From positions 310,001 through 374,000 of the forward strand of contig NC_014166.1 in the NCBI RefSeq assembly GCF_000092245.1: a stretch of DNA of 64,000 nt. The letters are read 5' to 3'. The notes under the pieces were generated by a model. That model searched no databases and was not told the DNA's origin. It saw only the letters and a list, made by a program, of their open reading frames with translations. The first letter of the stretch is position 1. Every line of letters starts with the position of its first letter. Shown piece by piece: positions 55,676-64,000 of the stretch. The translations under genes and the position numbers were made by a program. This DNA is from Arcobacter nitrofigilis DSM 7299. Lineage in GTDB: Bacteria; Campylobacterota; Campylobacteria; Campylobacterales; Arcobacteraceae.

Positions 55676-56604
55676 AAAAAGCAGTAGTGCTCATGAATAT
55701 GGGTGGACCAAATAATTTAGATGAAGTAAAAGTTTTTTTGACGAATATGTTTAATGACAAATATATAATAGGTGCACCACAGCCTATAAGAGCTATGATA
55801 GGATTTTTGATTACAAGTATGAGAAATAAAGAGGCTAAAAAAAACTACGCTTTACTTGGAGGAATGTCTCCAATAGTAGGTCATACCAAAAGACTTGTAA
55901 GAAGGTTAAATGAAAGAATAGAAGATAAGGATGTCTTTTATGCCATGAGATATACTCCACCTTTTTCAAAAGAAGTAGTAAAAGAGCTAAAAGAGTATGA
56001 TGAAATTATTGCTTTTCCTATGTATCCACATTACTCTAGTACAACTACAAAATCTTCAATTGAGGATTTTGAAAAGGCTTTAAAAAAGGCAAAAATAAAT
56101 ACTCCTGTTAAGACTATAAATAGTTATTATGACAATGAAAAATACAATAAAGTAATAGTTGAAAGAATAAAAGAGAGATTAAATGGTGATAACTCAGAAG
56201 AGTTTGAATTGGTCTTTTCTGCTCATGGACTTACCCAAAGAGTTATTGATAAAGGTGATTTATATCAAAAACATATTTTAGCAAATGTTGAATGTGCAAA
56301 AAAAGAGTTAGAAAAACAAGGAATAAAATTCAAAGATATCCATGTAGCTTATCAATCAAGACTTGGACCTATGGAGTGGCTTAGACCTTATATGGATGAT
56401 AAGTTAAGAGAACTTGGAGATAAAGTTTTAGTCTATCCTATCTCATTTACAGTAGATAATTCAGAAACAGAATTTGAACTTGTAATGGAGTATAAAGAGA
56501 TAGCTGATGAGGTAGGAATAAAAGATTATAGAGTTGCCCGTGCTCCAAATCATCATCCACTTTTTATGGAAGCGTTAAGTGAGCTTTTTGAGCAGGCAGT
56601 ATAA
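55672..56604 (+). CDS. hemH: Ferrochelatase
   Basis: A 310-residue ferrochelatase starting at TTG (AAGGA upstream, overlapping the SRPBCC stop). The N-terminus KAVVLMNMGGPNNLDEVKVFLTNMFND is the family signature. Catalytic residues are found in YPHYSSTTT, FSAHGL (the invariant His), YQSRLGPMEWLRP and the acidic NSETEFELV. It inserts iron into protoporphyrin to make protohaem. Coupling to peroxide-stress genes could limit photosensitising porphyrin build-up in light; that is inference. Confidence 0.95.
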   Translation: MKKAVVLMNMGGPNNLDEVKVFLTNMFNDKYIIGAPQPIRAMIGFLITSMRNKEAKKNYALLGGMSPIVGHTKRLVRRLNERIEDKDVFYAMRYTPPFSKEVVKELKEYDEIIAFPMYPHYSSTTTKSSIEDFEKALKKAKINTPVKTINSYYDNEKYNKVIVERIKERLNGDNSEEFELVFSAHGLTQRVIDKGDLYQKHILANVECAKKELEKQGIKFKDIHVAYQSRLGPMEWLRPYMDDKLRELGDKVLVYPISFTVDNSETEFELVMEYKEIADEVGIKDYRVARAPNHHPLFMEALSELFEQAV

Positions 56605-56605
56605 A

Positions 56606-58141
56606 TTACTTGTAAAAAAGTTTTATAATACCTGCTAAAAATAATACTAAAGCAAAGCTTTTTAAATCTTTGTCATACAAAAGAATAAAAAAGCTAGATA
56701 GAATTAGAATTAAAGAGTTTGTGATTCCTTTTACATAACTTTTTAACTCTTTTGCTAAATACTCAATTTGATTATTTGAAACTTCAATTTGTAAAGTTCC
56801 CTCACTAGCTTTTTTTACTACATCCTTTAACTCTTTTACAAAAAATGGTAAATCTTTTACTTCATCAATAATTGTCTCCGTTATTGTATCTTTTGCCCCA
56901 AGGGCTTTTGGAAGATTATTTTGCAAGATTGGTAGGATGTCTTTTATTCCATTGAAATTTTCTATATAAGTAGTCCCTAAACCTTCCACAATAGCACTAA
57001 CTCTTAAGATATAAATAGCATCACTTGGTAGTTTAAAAGGCATATTTCTAGTTGTTTCTAAAATCTCAAAGGCAAGTTTTTGCATAGATTCACTACTTAA
57101 ATTATCATTTGAAAATATATCAAACATATTTGAGGTAAACTCTGCAAGTTCTGAAGTAGGAGCTTCATATGATATGGTTCCAAGTCTTTTACTAGCAGCA
57201 ATATAGAGTTCATAATTTTGTTCATTGGCTGCTTTTATTAACTCAATTATTGCTATTCTTTTATCATTTGGTACAGTTTTTACCATCCCAAAATCAAGTA
57301 AAATAAGCTCACCTTTTTTATTTACAAGTAAATTCCCAGGATGGGGATCTGCATGGAAGTATCCATTTATAAGCATTTGAGTAGTATAAAAATCGACTAA
57401 TTTTGCAATAATATTTTTAAAGTCAATTTTGTGTTTAAAGATATTTTCTTTATCATCAAATCTAAATCCTTCTTCATAACTCATAACAATAGCATCATCA
57501 CTACAATACTCTTCATATGGTTTAGGAAACTTTATACCACTATTCTCATATACATGGGAAAATTTTTTTAGATTTGCTAACTCTTTATTTAGTGAAACTT
57601 CTTCTTTAATCATCTTTGAAAACTCAACAATAACAGCTTCTATAGAGTTTTTAGTATAATGTGAAAATAAAGGTTTAAATAAAAAATTAAAAAAGCTTAT
57701 GATTTTTATATCAGCTAAAATTTGTTTTTTTATGCCATCTCTTCTTAATTTTACAGCAACTTTTTCTCCACTATTTAAATATGCCACATGAACTTGTCCA
57801 ATAGAAGCAGAAGCTATGGCTTTTTTATCAAAGCTTTTGAAAGTAAGATCTTTAAAGGCCTTATTATAAATCTTTTCATAACTTTTTTCATTCATTGGTG
57901 GGATTTGGTCATGGAGGTTTTTTAACTCATCAAGATAATCTTTTGAAAAAAAATCAGACCTAGTAGCCAATACTTGAGCTAGTTTTATAAAACTAGCCCC
58001 AAGTTTAACAATAGTATTTTTTAAACTTTTTGGTTTTAGTGGTTTTAAAAATAAAAAGCTCTCTTTTCTTTTTATAACTAAATAGATTGTTAATAAAAAG
58101 AAAAATACACTTAGTATTCTTTTTGGTGAATAATTATTTAT
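56606..58141 (-). CDS. AarF/ABC1/UbiB-family kinase-like protein with no canonical start codon
   Basis: About 511 residues if read from an ATA at 58141. The first ATG/GTG/TTG in frame is the TTG at 57970, but that would cut the N-terminal family motif: KLAQ (53-56, the KxGQ position, here with Ala for Gly) and an upstream membrane segment (about 9-23) are open in the same frame. Other motifs are IASASIGQVHVAYL (Ala-rich loop), YFHADPHPGNLL and LLDFGM. The frame is -1 to the preceding phasin-like gene, at a TTTAAAA heptamer next to its stop, with AGAGGA just before. Either AUA initiation or frameshifting is possible. UbiB proteins support quinone or lipid metabolism. Confidence 0.88.
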   Translation of the reverse strand: MNNYSPKRILSVFFFLLTIYLVIKRKESFLFLKPLKPKSLKNTIVKLGASFIKLAQVLATRSDFFSKDYLDELKNLHDQIPPMNEKSYEKIYNKAFKDLTFKSFDKKAIASASIGQVHVAYLNSGEKVAVKLRRDGIKKQILADIKIISFFNFLFKPLFSHYTKNSIEAVIVEFSKMIKEEVSLNKELANLKKFSHVYENSGIKFPKPYEEYCSDDAIVMSYEEGFRFDDKENIFKHKIDFKNIIAKLVDFYTTQMLINGYFHADPHPGNLLVNKKGELILLDFGMVKTVPNDKRIAIIELIKAANEQNYELYIAASKRLGTISYEAPTSELAEFTSNMFDIFSNDNLSSESMQKLAFEILETTRNMPFKLPSDAIYILRVSAIVEGLGTTYIENFNGIKDILPILQNNLPKALGAKDTITETIIDEVKDLPFFVKELKDVVKKASEGTLQIEVSNNQIEYLAKELKSYVKGITNSLILILSSFFILLYDKDLKSFALVLFLAGIIKLFYK

Positions 58142-58401
58142 TTTAAATCCTCTTTTAATTTTTCTAAATCCTCTTTTGTAGCAAGTCCTAGTTCATCAAT
58201 TACTTCTTTTAAGATTCTTTTTATTTCATCTTTTGCTTTTTGTTCTTCGTCTTTACCTTTTTGTTCAAGGGATTCTAAAAAGCTTTTTGCATCATCTTTT
58301 TTTAATTTACCTTTTTTTTCTAAGGCTTTTATCTCTTCTTCAACTTTTTCCCTAATAACAGCTGCTGCACCAAAGCCAGTATTTAATAATTCTTTTAGCA
58401 T
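58138..58401 (-). CDS. Phasin-like coiled-coil protein
   Basis: An 87-residue, highly charged helical protein: MLKELLNTGFGAAAVIREKVEEEIKAL... then lysine/glutamate heptads to the end, of the PHA-granule-associated/PhaF-like type. The hydrophobic GFGAAAVI patch could touch a lipid or granule surface. A gene of this kind is often found beside UbiB genes. Its stop codon overlaps the start region of the UbiB gene, and the last sense codons form U UUA AAA, a -1 slippery heptamer. It follows thiD after 80 AT-rich bases. Confidence 0.75.
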   Translation of the reverse strand: MLKELLNTGFGAAAVIREKVEEEIKALEKKGKLKKDDAKSFLESLEQKGKDEEQKAKDEIKRILKEVIDELGLATKEDLEKLKEDLK

Positions 58402-58481
58402 TTTGATATCCTTTTTTATTTTTAGATTTCTATTATTATATAATATAATACAATAGTATATGCATTGGTAGCAAAAAAATG

Positions 58482-59252
58482 TTAATTAATAATTTCTCCT
58501 GCTACCTTATGGGCGATTGGGCCTTTCCCTGAACCTAAACTTGGAGCATTTTTTATTGCATGAAAAATAAATTCTTTTGAGATACTAATTGACTCCTCAA
58601 GTGTTTTCCCAAGAGCTAGATTTGCAGCAATTGCACTTGAAAAACTACAACCTGTTCCATGGGTATTTGAGGTATCTATAAAATCAGATTGAAAAATCTT
58701 TTTTTGCCCATTTTTGTAAAATAAAGTATCTATAGAGACTTTTTTATTATCTATTTGTTGGGTATGATTTTTTATTAAAATTTCACAAGGTATATTAATA
58801 ATTTTCTTTAAAGCATCATTTCCAAAAAGTTCTTTTGCTTCATATAAGTTTGGAGTAGTAACTTTTGAATATGGAAACAGAGTTTTTAAATTTTCAATTG
58901 CATCTTCATTTAAAAGTTTTGAACCAGCTTTTGATATAAAAACAGGATCAAATACTATAGGAATATTTAAATCTTTTATAGAGTCTCTAACTACATCAAT
59001 AATATCATTTGAAAAAAGCATTCCAATTTTTATGCAAGCTACATCAAAATCATCTAAAACTGCATCGATTTGGTCTTTGATAAAAGATGGACTTACTTCT
59101 TGAATATTTGTTACACCTTTTGTATTTTGAGCAGTTAAAACAGTAATCACACTACAACCAAAAACACCAAATGCCTCAAAGGTTTTTAAATCAGCTTGAA
59201 TACCTGCTCCTGCACTACAATCACTTCCTGCTATTGTTAATACTACTTTCAA
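58482..59252 (-). CDS. thiD: Hydroxymethylpyrimidine/phosphomethylpyrimidine kinase
   Basis: A 256-residue ribokinase-like enzyme of thiamine synthesis that phosphorylates HMP and HMP phosphate. Signatures are TIAGSDCSAGAGIQADLKTFEAFGVFG at the N-terminus, IKIGML, FDPVFISKAGSKLL, TPNLYEAKELFG and the anion-hole GTGCSFSSAIAANLALG with the catalytic Cys region. It is full length. It diverges from the MCP gene at 59427 and may be cotranscribed with the phasin-like and UbiB genes. Confidence 0.95.
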   Translation of the reverse strand: MKVVLTIAGSDCSAGAGIQADLKTFEAFGVFGCSVITVLTAQNTKGVTNIQEVSPSFIKDQIDAVLDDFDVACIKIGMLFSNDIIDVVRDSIKDLNIPIVFDPVFISKAGSKLLNEDAIENLKTLFPYSKVTTPNLYEAKELFGNDALKKIINIPCEILIKNHTQQIDNKKVSIDTLFYKNGQKKIFQSDFIDTSNTHGTGCSFSSAIAANLALGKTLEESISISKEFIFHAIKNAPSLGSGKGPIAHKVAGEIIN

Positions 59253-59426
59253 TTTACTTCCTTTAAATGTTTTCTAATTCTACTGAATTTATCATTATGT
59301 TAGGAAAAGAAACAATAAAAGTAAAAGAAGCATAGTAAAGATAATAATTAAACTTATTTTAATAAAAGGAAGGCTTTTTATGTTACAATTTAGTTACAAA
59401 TTATGAAGAAGATAAAAGGGGATTGA

Positions 59427-61997
59427 ATGTTAAAATCATTGTCGATAAAAGCAAGGCTTTTACTTATAGTTATAAGTTCTATAGTTATTGTTTCTGCCGT
59501 TATGCTTGCACAATCGGTAATTTCTTTACAGGAGACATCGGCAACTGTAATAGAAAAGTTTAAACAAAATGCTTATGCTACAAAAGAAGAGGAACTAAAA
59601 AACTATGTTTCCTTAGTTATGAAAACAGTAGAGTCTTACTATGCAAGAACAGCCCCTGAAAAAATAAAAGTTGAAGTTCAAGCTAGACTAAAAGAACAAA
59701 CTGAATTTATGTTATCAATCATGCAAGGGGAGTATGACAAGTATAACGGAAAAGTACCTGAAGATGAATTGAGAAATATCATTAAAACTTCAGTACAAAA
59801 AGCAAGATACGGAAGTACAGGATATTTTTGGATAAATGATTTAGATGCAAAAATTATCATGCACCCAATAAAACCAGCTTTAGATGGTAAAGATATGTCT
59901 GAGTATAGAGATAAGGGTGGGAAAAGAATTTTTTATGAATTTGCACAAGTTGCAAAAAAATCAGGTTCTGGATTTGTTGATTATGTTTGGCCAAAGCCAG
60001 GTTTTGAAAAACCTCAAGAAAAGGTATCTTTTGTAAAACTTTTTGAACCCTTTGGTTGGGTTATAGGTACTGGTGAATATGTTGATAATGTAACTGATAA
60101 ATTAAAAAAAGAAGCACTAAACGCAATATCACAAATGAAGTACGGTAAAGCTGGTTACTATTGGATTAATGACTCAAATCATGTAGTAGTAATGCACGCA
60201 ATGAAACCATCTTTAGTGGGTAAAGATATGTCTGATTTACAAGATCCAAAGGGTAAATACATATATCGAGAAATCGTTAAAACAGCTAATGAAAAAGAAG
60301 AGGGTGGCTTGGTTAAATATATGTGGCCAAAACCTGGTAAGAAGCTTGATCAACCTAAATTTTCATATGTTCAAAGATTTGCTCCTTGGGATTGGATTAT
60401 TGGAACAGGTGCATATGTAGATGATATTGAAGATAAAATTTTACAAATGCATGATGAAACAGAAGCTCAAATAGAAGCGGTGATTATAAGAAATTGTGTA
60501 ATTATTTTTGTTATTATGGTTATCTTAGCAATAGTTATGGGTATGTTATCTAATAGATCTATTTTTGTGCCTTTAAATAAATTCCAAGATGGATTATTAG
60601 GATTCTTTAGATATTTAAATAAAGAGCAACCTGATGTTGATAATCTTGATGATTCAGCAAATGATGAAATTGGAGCGATGGCAAAAATTATAAATCAAAA
60701 TCTAGGAAAAACAAAATCTTTAATTAAACAAGATGATGAATTAATTCAAGATGTCACAAGAGTAGTTGGAGAGATAGAAAAAGGGTATTTATTTAACAGA
60801 GTTGAGAAAAGAACAGAAAATGAGTCTTTACAAAAACTTCAAAATAAACTAAATGAAATGTTAGATAATCTTGAGACTAATATTGGTAAAGATACAAATG
60901 TTATTTTAGATTGTTTATCAAAATATGGAAAACTTGATTTTAGAGATAATATACAAAATGCTCAAGGAAAAGTTGAAGTAGCAATAAATGAGTTGTCGGA
61001 TATTATTAATAATATGTTAAAAGAGAATAAACAAAATGGTTTAACATTAGATGCAAGTTCAGATATTCTACTTAAAAATGTTGATACTTTAAATAAAAAC
61101 TCTACTTCAACTGCTGCTTCATTGGAAGAAACAGCAGCAGCACTAGAAGAGATAACTTCTGCAATTGTTAGTAATACAAATAATATTTCTACAATGGCAA
61201 TATATTCTGATGAATTGGTTGATTCTATTAATTTAGGTAAAACTTTAGCTGAGTCAACTGTTGTTGCGATGGATGAGATTAATAGTCAAACAGAAGCAAT
61301 TGCTGATGCAATTGTATTAATTGATCAAATAGCCTTCCAAACAAATATTTTATCTTTAAATGCAGCTGTAGAAGCTGCAACTGCAGGTGAAGCTGGAAAA
61401 GGATTTGCTGTAGTTGCCCAAGAAGTTAGAAATCTCGCATCAAGAAGTGCGGATGCTGCAAAAGAGATAAAAGCTTTAGTAGAAAATGCAACACAAAAAA
61501 CAAATGCAGGTAAAGAGGGAACTGATAAGATGATTAAAGGTTATGAGACCTTACATTTAAATATCAAAAAAACAACAGAAACTATACAATCAATTGCTGA
61601 ATCATCAAAAGAACAAAGAGCAGGTATCGAGCAGATAAATGATGCAGTAAATAGATTAGATCAACAAACACAAGAAAATGTTTCTATATCTAATACTACA
61701 CATGCAATTGCAGTTGAAACTGATGAGTTAGCTAAACTTATTGTTACAGTTACAAATGAAAAAGAGTTTAGAGGTAAAAATGATTTGAAAGCAAAAATTT
61801 CAAATTATGAAACACCAAAAGTTACTATACCTGCAAAAAAAGTAGAAGTGAAAAAAACAGAAGTAAAAAAAGTGGAAAAGCCTTCTGATACAAAAAAAGA
61901 AGTAAAACGTGAAGATAGTTCTAAAATAGAATCTAAACCTAAAGTTGAAATAATCAAAAGTCAAAGTTCTTCTGATGATGAATGGGAAAGTTTCTAA
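59427..61997 (+). CDS. Methyl-accepting chemotaxis protein with tandem sCache domains and a CheR-type C-terminal pentapeptide
   Basis: An 856-residue transducer. Membrane segments lie at about 10-30 and 350-372. Between them are two consecutive sCache_2-like domains with repeated signatures ([20 protein letters not shown] and [20 protein letters not shown], each ending WPKPG ... GTGxYVDxx), evidently an internal duplication. The signalling tip is [20 protein letters not shown] Lys/Val/Glu-rich tail of about 60 residues ends DDEWESF, matching the xWxxF tether for CheR/CheB. The ligand is unknown; sCache_2 receptors often bind small carboxylates. Confidence 0.93.
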   Translation: MLKSLSIKARLLLIVISSIVIVSAVMLAQSVISLQETSATVIEKFKQNAYATKEEELKNYVSLVMKTVESYYARTAPEKIKVEVQARLKEQTEFMLSIMQGEYDKYNGKVPEDELRNIIKTSVQKARYGSTGYFWINDLDAKIIMHPIKPALDGKDMSEYRDKGGKRIFYEFAQVAKKSGSGFVDYVWPKPGFEKPQEKVSFVKLFEPFGWVIGTGEYVDNVTDKLKKEALNAISQMKYGKAGYYWINDSNHVVVMHAMKPSLVGKDMSDLQDPKGKYIYREIVKTANEKEEGGLVKYMWPKPGKKLDQPKFSYVQRFAPWDWIIGTGAYVDDIEDKILQMHDETEAQIEAVIIRNCVIIFVIMVILAIVMGMLSNRSIFVPLNKFQDGLLGFFRYLNKEQPDVDNLDDSANDEIGAMAKIINQNLGKTKSLIKQDDELIQDVTRVVGEIEKGYLFNRVEKRTENESLQKLQNKLNEMLDNLETNIGKDTNVILDCLSKYGKLDFRDNIQNAQGKVEVAINELSDIINNMLKENKQNGLTLDASSDILLKNVDTLNKNSTSTAASLEETAAALEEITSAIVSNTNNISTMAIYSDELVDSINLGKTLAESTVVAMDEINSQTEAIADAIVLIDQIAFQTNILSLNAAVEAATAGEAGKGFAVVAQEVRNLASRSADAAKEIKALVENATQKTNAGKEGTDKMIKGYETLHLNIKKTTETIQSIAESSKEQRAGIEQINDAVNRLDQQTQENVSISNTTHAIAVETDELAKLIVTVTNEKEFRGKNDLKAKISNYETPKVTIPAKKVEVKKTEVKKVEKPSDTKKEVKREDSSKIESKPKVEIIKSQSSSDDEWESF

Positions 61998-62007
61998 GAT
62001 AAAAAAA

Positions 62008-62038
62008 GAAGAGATATAAAGTTAATTTATATCTCTTC
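62008..62038 (-). terminator. Terminator at the cbiX-like 3' end, in the MCP-cbiX convergent region
   Basis: GAAGAGATATAAA and its perfect complement form a 13-base-pair stem with a five-base loop. Read leftward it is followed by a seven-T run, a good intrinsic terminator for the leftward chelatase gene; it overlaps that gene's last four codons. It may also slow rightward transcription from the MCP gene. Confidence 0.8.
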
Positions 62039-62383
62039 AGATATTATTGTACTTATTTTTTTTGATGAGCCAAAATGTGGGAATAATTTGAACTTTATAT
62101 TTTGGTAGTTGCTTCCTAATTCTTCAATTATATTTGGAATATCATTTACAACATGTTTACCAGAGTTTAAAAAATATGGATAAAGACTAATTTCAGTAAT
62201 ATTTTTTGAATTTAATTGTTCTACAATCTCTTCAATAGAAGGTTTAGCAAACTCTAGAAAAGCAGTTTCTATTTTTTCATATTTAATCGAATTTAGTTTT
62301 CTTATTTCTTCTACCAAATCTTTAAATTCTTGATTTGATTTATATTTTTTACTACCATGGGCTACTAGTATTAATGCTTTCAT
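62027..62383 (-). CDS. Sirohydrochlorin cobalto/ferrochelatase-like protein (CbiX small form)
   Basis: A 118-residue single-domain chelatase of the CbiX short (CbiXS/SirB-like) kind. It has ILVAHGSKKYKSNQEF (the catalytic His at residue 9), ETAFLEFAKPSIEE and ISLYPYFLNSGKHVVNDIP with the second metal-binding His. It inserts cobalt or iron into sirohydrochlorin for sirohaem or cobalamin. Half the length of the fused enzymes, so it should act as a homodimer. Terminator overlaps the 3' end. Confidence 0.9.
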   Translation of the reverse strand: MKALILVAHGSKKYKSNQEFKDLVEEIRKLNSIKYEKIETAFLEFAKPSIEEIVEQLNSKNITEISLYPYFLNSGKHVVNDIPNIIEELGSNYQNIKFKLFPHFGSSKKISTIISEEI

Positions 62384-62413
62384 TATCTTCCTTAGCTTTT
62401 CAATAACTATTCT

Positions 62414-63514
62414 TTACTCAAGGCTAATTTGCTTGAATTCTTTTACTATAGCTACTTCTCTTTGATAAATATATTTTTCTAAAATCTTTTTGTTTGCTAT
62501 ACTTAAATCAAGTAGCATTACTATTTTAGTTAAATTATTTTCTAGTTTTTCTATTTTCAAAATAGTTGCTTTTGTATCAACTCTTTCTTTATGTGTTTGT
62601 GTATCATGATATGAAGTACCATAATATGTATTAAAGCTTAGTGTTAAATTAACACTCTCATTTAGTTTAATTTTTTCATCGAAAAATTTAACTTCAAAAG
62701 AGATAGCTTTTGTAGATATGGTTGATACTTCAAAAGAGTATCTATCATCTTTTTTAAAAACTGAAGCCGTAAAGTTTTCATCTGGAACGACTCTAATTAC
62801 TTCTCTTTTTTTTGGTGAGTGTTCTAGTTTTTCTAAATTATCAAAAATTAATTCATTATTTTGTTCATCAAACTCTTTTAATCTGACTTTTATCGTAGAG
62901 TTATTTGTCTCAATAGTGCTAGTTTTTTCTTTTAATATAACTTTTACTTGGACATTAAGTGTTTGTACTTTAATACTATCTTCTTTTACTAGAGTAATAA
63001 TCCCTTCATGAATAAAAGGTAAACCCTTGTAGTGATTAATCAAAGTAATTGGGGCTTTATTCTTTTTTATAATTACCAAGTTTTTTAATAATTCATCCTC
63101 AAAATTATCTTCATCTTTTTCTCCAACTATAACTTTTAATAGGGTATTTGTTAATTGGTCAAAATTTACAGGCTTTTGAATGAAATTTGTAATTCCTTCT
63201 TTTGAAAACTTTTCTATGTTTTCTGAGTAACCATAAGCAGAACAAACTATAATTTTAGAAGAATGCTTTGTTTTATTTAGATTTTCTATAAATTCATGAC
63301 CATCCATTTTAGGCATTTGAATATCTGTTAATATAATATTAGGATCATAGTTTTTGCAAATTTCTAGGGCCTCAAGGCCATTTTTAGCCACAAAAACTTT
63401 ATCAAAAAGTTTTTCTAAGAATACTCTCATTTGATTTTGAATAGCTATGCTATCTTCTACTATTAGTGCTGATAAATCTTTTGCAACCTCTTTTAGTGCT
63501 TTTAAGTTAGACAT
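62414..63514 (-). CDS. Response regulator with PilZ-like output
   Basis: A 366-residue protein. The receiver (about 15-130) has VEDS, phosphoacceptor Asp64 in ILTDIQMPKMDG and QKPVNF. Residues about 145-230 are beta-rich, and residues about 235-355 look like PilZ, starting with the RxxxR motif REVIR (237-241); the second PilZ motif is weak (VSTISTKAI), so c-di-GMP binding is uncertain. It lies four bases after a histidine kinase gene, its likely partner. A post-translational output such as motility or surface control is inferred. Confidence 0.8.
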   Translation of the reverse strand: MSNLKALKEVAKDLSALIVEDSIAIQNQMRVFLEKLFDKVFVAKNGLEALEICKNYDPNIILTDIQMPKMDGHEFIENLNKTKHSSKIIVCSAYGYSENIEKFSKEGITNFIQKPVNFDQLTNTLLKVIVGEKDEDNFEDELLKNLVIIKKNKAPITLINHYKGLPFIHEGIITLVKEDSIKVQTLNVQVKVILKEKTSTIETNNSTIKVRLKEFDEQNNELIFDNLEKLEHSPKKREVIRVVPDENFTASVFKKDDRYSFEVSTISTKAISFEVKFFDEKIKLNESVNLTLSFNTYYGTSYHDTQTHKERVDTKATILKIEKLENNLTKIVMLLDLSIANKKILEKYIYQREVAIVKEFKQISLE

Positions 63515-63518
63515 TTAT

Positions 63519-64000
63519 TTATATATCCTTTGCAGAAAATCTTATTTCAAAACAAGCACCATCATCTTTATTTGATGCTTGTATTTGCCCATTTAAATGT
63601 TTTTCAATTATTACTTTTGACATATATAAACCCAGCCCTGTTCCTAATTCATCTTTAGTGGTGAAATAAGGATCAAAGATTTTGTTTAAAATATCTTCAT
63701 CTATTCCACCTGCATTATCACTTATTTGAATTATTATTTGATTATTATCCATAAATTCATTTATTTTTATTATTCTATCTTTTTGTCTTTTTTCAATTAA
63801 AGCTTCTTTTGCATTTTTTATAATATTTATAAACACTTGCAAAAGTTCTTTAGAATAAGTATAAATCTCATTTTGTGATTTATACTCTTGAAGAATAGTA
63901 ATGTTATTATTCTCTAACATTTTACCCATTACTTTAAAGGTTTCGTTAAATACAGATTTAACGGTAACTAAATCTTTCTCTTTATTTGGTTTAAAAAAGT
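63519..64000 (-). CDS. Sensor histidine kinase, C-terminal part (5' end outside window)
   Basis: The frame stays open to the right edge, giving about 160 residues of the catalytic part of a kinase. Motifs are FINIIKNAKEALIE (N box), IQISDNAGGID (G1), IFDPYFTTKDELGTGLGLYMSKVIIEKHLNG (F and G2 boxes). The HisKA helix and sensor part lie outside the window. ATG codons inside this part are not the start. It precedes the REC-PilZ regulator by four bases on the same strand. Confidence 0.9.
   Translation of the reverse strand, partial: FFKPNKEKDLVTVKSVFNETFKVMGKMLENNNITILQEYKSQNEIYTYSKELLQVFINIIKNAKEALIEKRQKDRIIKINEFMDNNQIIIQISDNAGGIDEDILNKIFDPYFTTKDELGTGLGLYMSKVIIEKHLNGQIQASNKDDGACFEIRFSAKDI

Noticed and set aside
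32900-61500. Long near-identical DNA repeat between the two MCP signalling domains
   Set aside because: Protein similarity is high because the signalling tip is conserved, but synonymous sites differ throughout, so this is not a recent repeat or recombination tract.

Overview
The window is an AT-rich bacterial chromosome segment that most resembles a free-living Campylobacterota of the Arcobacteraceae type. Support for this is the short glucose-6-phosphate isomerase, the MCPs with the conserved GLLGFF linker, the many two-component genes, and weakly structured intergenic regions. Species cannot be named from sequence alone. I see no rRNA, insertion sequence, CRISPR array or prophage.

Layout. 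Positions 1-4100: 3' end of a LysR regulator, a 7TM-DISM histidine kinase, an OmpR-like response regulator preceded by a decayed tandem copy of itself, and a small hypothetical gene. 4155-7343: proVWX-type glycine betaine/proline uptake operon, whose first gene seems to start at AUU. 7454-7530: initiator tRNA. 7640-13616: IclR regulator, a three-half-site operator, a tripartite carboxylate transporter (tctCBA), an RraA-fold aldolase-like protein and a class V aminotransferase, together an uptake/catabolic module of unknown substrate. 13626-25520: a complete C-P lyase (phosphonate) cluster read leftward, phnF-C-D-E-G-H-I-J-K-L-M, a hexapeptide acyltransferase, phnN, an EEP-family hydrolase and phnP, with acyP behind it; a 26-bp palindrome lies upstream of phnF.

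25662-35555: a 1420-residue hybrid kinase with its response regulator, an alpha-carbonic anhydrase, an MCP, galU and pgi. 35557-38328: a PLD-nuclease/SF2-helicase fusion. 38334-50134: an iron-regulon block. Three Fur boxes sit in one divergent promoter region between a leftward operon (small ORF, imelysin lipoprotein, di-haem oxidoreductase, second imelysin, fatty-acid-hydroxylase-like protein, di-haem peroxidase) and a rightward TolC/MacA/MacB export operon, followed by a decayed alpha-hydroxy-acid oxidase gene and a PepSY membrane protein.

50204-56604: a probable light/oxidative-stress module (photolyase, FAD oxidoreductase, LytS-like kinase, LytTR regulator, glutathione peroxidase, SRPBCC protein, ferrochelatase). 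Its two transcription units, phr and gpx, carry near-identical leaders: a shared 19-bp motif and then an inverted repeat that encloses the Shine-Dalgarno and ends at the start codon. 56606-64000: a UbiB kinase with no canonical start, placed in the -1 frame behind a phasin-like gene at a U UUA AAA heptamer; thiD; a tandem-Cache MCP with a CheR-type C-terminal pentapeptide; a CbiX-like chelatase; a REC-PilZ regulator and a partial histidine kinase.

The observations most worth following up are the matched phr/gpx leaders with their LytS/LytTR pair, the phasin-UbiB junction, the AUU start of proV, and the Fur-controlled imelysin/haem-protein and export operons with a 54-codon ORF at the head of one of them.
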